Source: Candidatus Heimdallarchaeota archaeon (GTDB taxonomy: Archaea > Asgardarchaeota > Heimdallarchaeia > Heimdallarchaeales > Kariarchaeaceae). Taken from it: 7,892 bases of DNA. The stretch covers positions 1 through 7,892 of the forward strand of contig DAOUUM010000119.1 of NCBI GenBank assembly GCA_030668165.1, read 5' to 3'. The notes beneath the pieces are model-generated. The model was not told the DNA's origin, ran no database searches, and saw nothing but the letters and a program-made list of their open reading frames with translations. Both the position numbers and the translations under genes were made by a program. Below, in pieces: positions 5,611 through 7,892 of the stretch; position 1 is the first letter of the stretch; each line of letters starts with the position of its first letter.

Positions 5611-5621
5611 ATATTTATATT
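5611..5621 (+). promoter_or_regulatory. TATA-like promoter of the 5646 gene
   Basis: ATATTTATATT lies about 30 bases before ATG 5646, predicting transcription start a few bases upstream of the start codon. No Shine-Dalgarno is seen. Confidence 0.5.
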
Positions 5622-5645
5622 ACAATTGAACAGATATATCTCACC

Positions 5646-6047
5646 ATGAAATTTAATAAAAGTTTATTCTGGTTAGGCCTCATCATGTTATTCGTTGGTG
5701 ATGTCTATTGGTTGGCATCTATCTTCTTCAAGTCATTTGCCATTGATTCAATCATGATCTTCTCTACCGAGTTCAGCTCGGTCCAACTAAATGCTGCAGG
5801 TGAAAATGTATTACTCCTGGTTGCAGGTATACTGGGTTCTCTACTCTATCTAGTGGGATTTTTATTCATCGCTCTATCCCGGGAGAGCAGGACAGATCAG
5901 ATCAAGTTTGTGTATATTGGTTTAATTCTGTGGTTCTTGGCTGATTCGATTGCATCTATAGTGCATGGTTTTCTATGGAATATTGCCTTCAATGCCTTGT
6001 TTTTGGCCATTGGAATAATATTTTTGAAACTAATTGATGATAAATAA
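5646..6047 (+). CDS. Four-helix membrane protein of unknown function
   Basis: This 133-residue protein has membrane segments near residues 7-29, 54-78, 87-107 and 110-128, with short charged linkers (SRESRTDQIK, 78-87, probably cytoplasmic). No catalytic or metal-binding motif is seen. The family is not recognised. The repeated pattern of an aromatic-rich helix with a buried aspartate (GDVYWLAS at 18-25, LADSIASIVHG at 98-108) hints that the second pair of helices may be related to the first, which would make it a two-fold internal repeat, though this is weak. The gene is divergent from the membrane protein-XRE operon and probably shares its control region. It ends 14 bases from the stop of the convergent winged-helix gene. 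Confidence 0.78.
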   Translation: MKFNKSLFWLGLIMLFVGDVYWLASIFFKSFAIDSIMIFSTEFSSVQLNAAGENVLLLVAGILGSLLYLVGFLFIALSRESRTDQIKFVYIGLILWFLADSIASIVHGFLWNIAFNALFLAIGIIFLKLIDDK

Positions 6048-6061
6048 ACTATCTTAATGTC

Positions 6062-6499
6062 TTATCTTTCAATCTCAGAGATTGCATCCTCTGCCATCCT
6101 AATAATAGTCGGTCGATCTATCTTCCAAGTATACCTGATCAATTCGTCCATATCAACATCCTCACCTTTCAAGCGTTCATAGGTGAGCATTGTCCTGAAG
6201 TAGAGTAGGATCGCCCCCTCTCTCTCCTCATAGCTTGCACTCTGATCGAGGTACTTGCGTTTCATGAGCATCATGAATTTATTCTCCAGGATATCCACAT
6301 AGGTTCTGTTAGCACTGGCTTTGACTGTCACCAGTGGCATTGACTGGATCTCTTGGATCAGTTCCAACCACTGATCAATCTCCCTTGGGGAAATTCCAAC
6401 CTTCTGGAAACGTGATTTGGCCACAGGTTCATCATAGTGAATGAGATATGAGAAAATTGATTTTGCCCTCTGAAGAAGAGTACGTCTCTTTTTAACCAT
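6062..6499 (-). CDS. Winged-helix-like protein of unknown function
   Basis: This is a 145-residue basic, soluble protein. Residues about 8-70 run helix (TLLQRAKSIFSYLIH), short helix (EPVAKSRFQKV), a turn with GISPRE, a longer helix (IDQWLELIQEIQS) and two strands (PLVTVKAS, RTYVDILE). That is the order expected of a winged helix-turn-helix, with the third helix as recognition helix and the strands as the wing. The rest (71-145) is helical and could mediate dimerisation. A DNA-binding role is inferred from this pattern and the basic N-terminus (MVKKRR); no named family is recognised. ATG 6499 lies 25 bases from the centre of an A/T palindrome that serves as its TATA element, so the message is likely leaderless. 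It is divergent from the zinc-knuckle gene at 6576. Confidence 0.75.
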   Translation of the reverse strand: MVKKRRTLLQRAKSIFSYLIHYDEPVAKSRFQKVGISPREIDQWLELIQEIQSMPLVTVKASANRTYVDILENKFMMLMKRKYLDQSASYEEREGAILLYFRTMLTYERLKGEDVDMDELIRYTWKIDRPTIIRMAEDAISEIER

Positions 6500-6509
6500 G
6501 TATCTAAGT

Positions 6510-6531
6510 AATAATATATTAATATATTATT
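6510..6531. promoter_or_regulatory. 22-bp perfect A/T palindrome acting as TATA region
   Basis: The half-sites AATAATATATT (6510-6520) and AATATATTATT (6521-6531) are exact reverse complements. The centre is about 22-25 bases before ATG 6499 on the minus strand and about 55 bases before ATG 6576 on the plus strand. Being symmetric, it could seat TBP in either direction and fire divergently, or be an autoregulatory site for the winged-helix-like product. Confidence 0.55.
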
Positions 6532-6575
6532 ATGGTTTAACAACATAATTCAATGATCATTCTATTACATATTTA

Positions 6576-7004
6576 ATGAAATCAGATTACGTACCTGAAC
6601 TATTTCTGGTCTGTGATGAATGTGGTCATCAGGAGATGCCCAATTTTGTATTTGCCAAGAAGATGAGTTATGGAGAAGTGGATACAAAGGATATCCCGAT
6701 GCACTGTTCAGAAACTATGCGCCCCACAATAATGGAAATAAAAAAAGAAGAACGGAACAGACTTGATAGTAATGGTACAATATGGATGGTCAAAGCGATT
6801 GTTGAAATGTATTTTAAGAATCAGGGCAATGAATCTCTTGCAGAGGACTTTGCCAAAGAATACGATAGATTACTTGAGAATTCTGAGGATGAACCTGATA
6901 TTCTTCGTCTTCAAAGGTTACGAAGAAATATAAATCCAGCGTTAAAATCCATCCTTGTAGCTGGAGACGAATTTGATACCCTATGTCAGAATGCTAATAT
7001 ATAG
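6576..7004 (+). CDS. Protein with N-terminal zinc knuckle, function unknown
   Basis: This is a 142-residue acidic protein. Near the N-terminus are C13-D-E-C16-G-H18 and, about 26 residues on, PMH43-C44-SETMRPT. The CxxCG...HCxxxMxP arrangement looks like a rubredoxin- or zinc-ribbon-type site in which one of the usual four cysteines is replaced by histidine. The remaining ~90 residues are helical and highly charged (EIKKEERNRLDSNG, FAKEYDRLLENSEDEPDILRLQRLRRN), with no recognised motif. No Shine-Dalgarno precedes ATG 6576. A weak A/T element near 6544-6549 lies about 29 bases upstream, or transcription may come from the palindrome at 6510-6531 with a short leader. The next gene on the strand starts 62 bases later with its own TATA-like box, so an operon is not required. 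Confidence 0.78.
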   Translation: MKSDYVPELFLVCDECGHQEMPNFVFAKKMSYGEVDTKDIPMHCSETMRPTIMEIKKEERNRLDSNGTIWMVKAIVEMYFKNQGNESLAEDFAKEYDRLLENSEDEPDILRLQRLRRNINPALKSILVAGDEFDTLCQNANI

Positions 7005-7033
7005 AAGTTCTATCTATAGTTTAATTTGGTATA

Positions 7034-7043
7034 TTTTAAATAA
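7034..7043 (+). promoter_or_regulatory. TATA-like promoter of the inositol-1-phosphate synthase gene
   Basis: TTTTAAATAA is centred about 28 bases before ATG 7067. It predicts a leader of only a few bases or none. Confidence 0.5.
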
Positions 7044-7066
7044 GATCAACTCATAAATGAAATGTT

Positions 7067-7892
7067 ATGGCGAATAAAATTAATATTTGTCTTATTGGCG
7101 TAGGAGATGTCGCAAGTGCTTTGGTTCAAGGGATTGAAAAGTATAAAAAGCATCCAAATGAAATCATAGGCTTATTACCAGAAATTACTCAATATCACGT
7201 TGATGATTTTAATTTTGTATTAGGTATTGATGTAAATTCAAACAAAGTGGGTAAAGATCTAAGTAAAGCGATTTTTGCAGAACCAAATTGCAATATAATT
7301 TTATTCAAACCTGAATTTCTAAACGCTCCCGTGCTAAAAGGCCCAGTATTGGATGGGTTAGATAGTAATATAAAAAATATCATCCCTACAGATAGTAGCC
7401 AGTCCCAAACTAATGTTATTGAAGAAATGAAAAAAAGAAATGTTGATGTTGCAGTAATTTTACTTCCAACGGGTTGTCACAAAGCAGTAAAGTTCTACGT
7501 AATGGCGGCTCTTGACGCAGGTGCCTGCGTTGTTAATGGAATGCCTTCTTATGTAGTTAAAGATCCTGAAATCGTAAAAAAAGCCGAGGAATCAAATCTC
7601 TCACTTATAGGAGATGATATAAAATCACAGATAGGAGCCACTATTATTCATCGCGCTTTAACCAATTTATTTCCTATGAGGGGTGCTACTCTTGATCGCA
7701 CTATTCAATTGGATTGGGGCGGATCGTCAGATTTTTGTAACTTGTTAACACCTCAATCTAATGGAGAATTAGTTTATGAAAAAGGCAAGCGCCAATCTAA
7801 AACTGAAGCTGTTGTAGCTAATCTTCAAAATAAAGATAGTGTAGAATGTAGAATATCTGCTGTTGACTATATTCCATTTTTAAAAAACAAAA
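7067..7892 (+). CDS. ino1: Myo-inositol-1-phosphate synthase (3' end outside window)
   Basis: This NAD-dependent lyase converts D-glucose 6-phosphate to 1L-myo-inositol 1-phosphate, the precursor of inositol phospholipid head groups and, in some archaea, of di-myo-inositol phosphate. The visible 275 residues are open to the window edge; archaeal enzymes are usually about 360-390 residues, so roughly a quarter is missing. The NAD-binding Rossmann loop is ICLIGVGDVASALVQG (7-22). The family signature GDDIKSQIGATIIHR (182-196) is intact, including the lysine of DDIKSQ that belongs to the active site. It is followed by LDRTIQLDWGGSSDF (209-223) and the SKTEAVVA region (244-251). ATG 7067 is chosen because it sits just ahead of the nucleotide-binding strand and at the right distance from a TATA-like element. 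Codon use leans to AAT, GAT and GTT, somewhat more A/T-rich than the genes before it. Confidence 0.93.
   Translation, partial: MANKINICLIGVGDVASALVQGIEKYKKHPNEIIGLLPEITQYHVDDFNFVLGIDVNSNKVGKDLSKAIFAEPNCNIILFKPEFLNAPVLKGPVLDGLDSNIKNIIPTDSSQSQTNVIEEMKKRNVDVAVILLPTGCHKAVKFYVMAALDAGACVVNGMPSYVVKDPEIVKKAEESNLSLIGDDIKSQIGATIIHRALTNLFPMRGATLDRTIQLDWGGSSDFCNLLTPQSNGELVYEKGKRQSKTEAVVANLQNKDSVECRISAVDYIPFLKNK

Noticed and set aside
6358..6546. Minus-strand frame starting within the 6510-6575 intergenic region
   Set aside because: It overlaps the start of the 6062-6499 gene out of frame, and its product is a run of asparagine, isoleucine and tyrosine from A/T-rich DNA.
7195..7383. Minus-strand frame inside the inositol-1-phosphate synthase gene
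   Set aside because: It is antisense to a gene with clear NAD-binding and active-site motifs.
1..7892. Insertion sequence, integrase, toxin-antitoxin or defence system
   Set aside because: There is no transposase, integrase or nuclease motif and no terminal inverted repeats. The XRE gene's partner is a membrane protein, not a toxin-like product.

Overview
The window (roughly 35% GC) reads as archaeal chromosome, most likely from an uncultivated lineage. The evidence is: (1) most genes that begin a transcript have an A/T-only TATA-like box centred about 25-27 bases upstream of the start codon and no Shine-Dalgarno sequence, as expected for leaderless archaeal mRNAs; (2) the only clear Shine-Dalgarno (GGTGAG) is in front of an internal operon gene; (3) the gene set includes archaeal-style myo-inositol-1-phosphate synthase, haem O synthase of the prenyltransferase family, a DUF2178-like membrane protein paired with a small XRE regulator, and a PARP-type zinc-finger/OB protein. 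I cannot fix the phylum. An Asgard (Heimdall-like), Thermoplasmatota or Nitrososphaerota-related archaeon would each be reasonable.

Layout. 1-319 (+): the tail of an unidentified protein, then a 51-residue zinc-ribbon protein. 290-2791 (-): a short TPR-like helical protein whose end overlaps the zinc-ribbon gene, a protein with two PARP-type zinc fingers flanking a probable OB fold, and haem O synthase (ctaB). 2792-3490: no protein gene. This stretch is visibly richer in G+C than its surroundings and holds what I interpret as a large structured RNA on the minus strand (about 3020-3370), with its own TATA box and several helices that work only on that strand. 3491-4126 (+): a six-helix membrane protein that meets a SAM-dependent methyltransferase (4127-4762, -) stop codon to stop codon. 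4821-5458 (-): a two-gene operon of a four-helix DUF2178-like membrane protein and an XRE regulator. It faces a divergent four-helix membrane protein (5646-6047, +) across a 187-base region holding a perfect 14-bp palindrome and two 14-bp direct repeats. 6062-6499 (-): a winged-helix-like protein whose promoter is a 22-bp perfect A/T palindrome. 6576-7004 (+): a protein with an N-terminal zinc knuckle. 7067 to the edge (+): myo-inositol-1-phosphate synthase, cut off by the window.

The genes do not form one pathway. Housekeeping functions (haem O for terminal oxidases, inositol phosphate for membrane lipid head groups or compatible solutes, a structured RNA) are mixed with small regulators and membrane proteins of unknown role, nearly all apparently transcribed from their own promoters. 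The items most worth following up are the structured RNA, the PARP-finger/OB/PARP-finger protein that lacks any PARP catalytic domain, and the palindrome plus tandem-repeat control region at 5531-5584.
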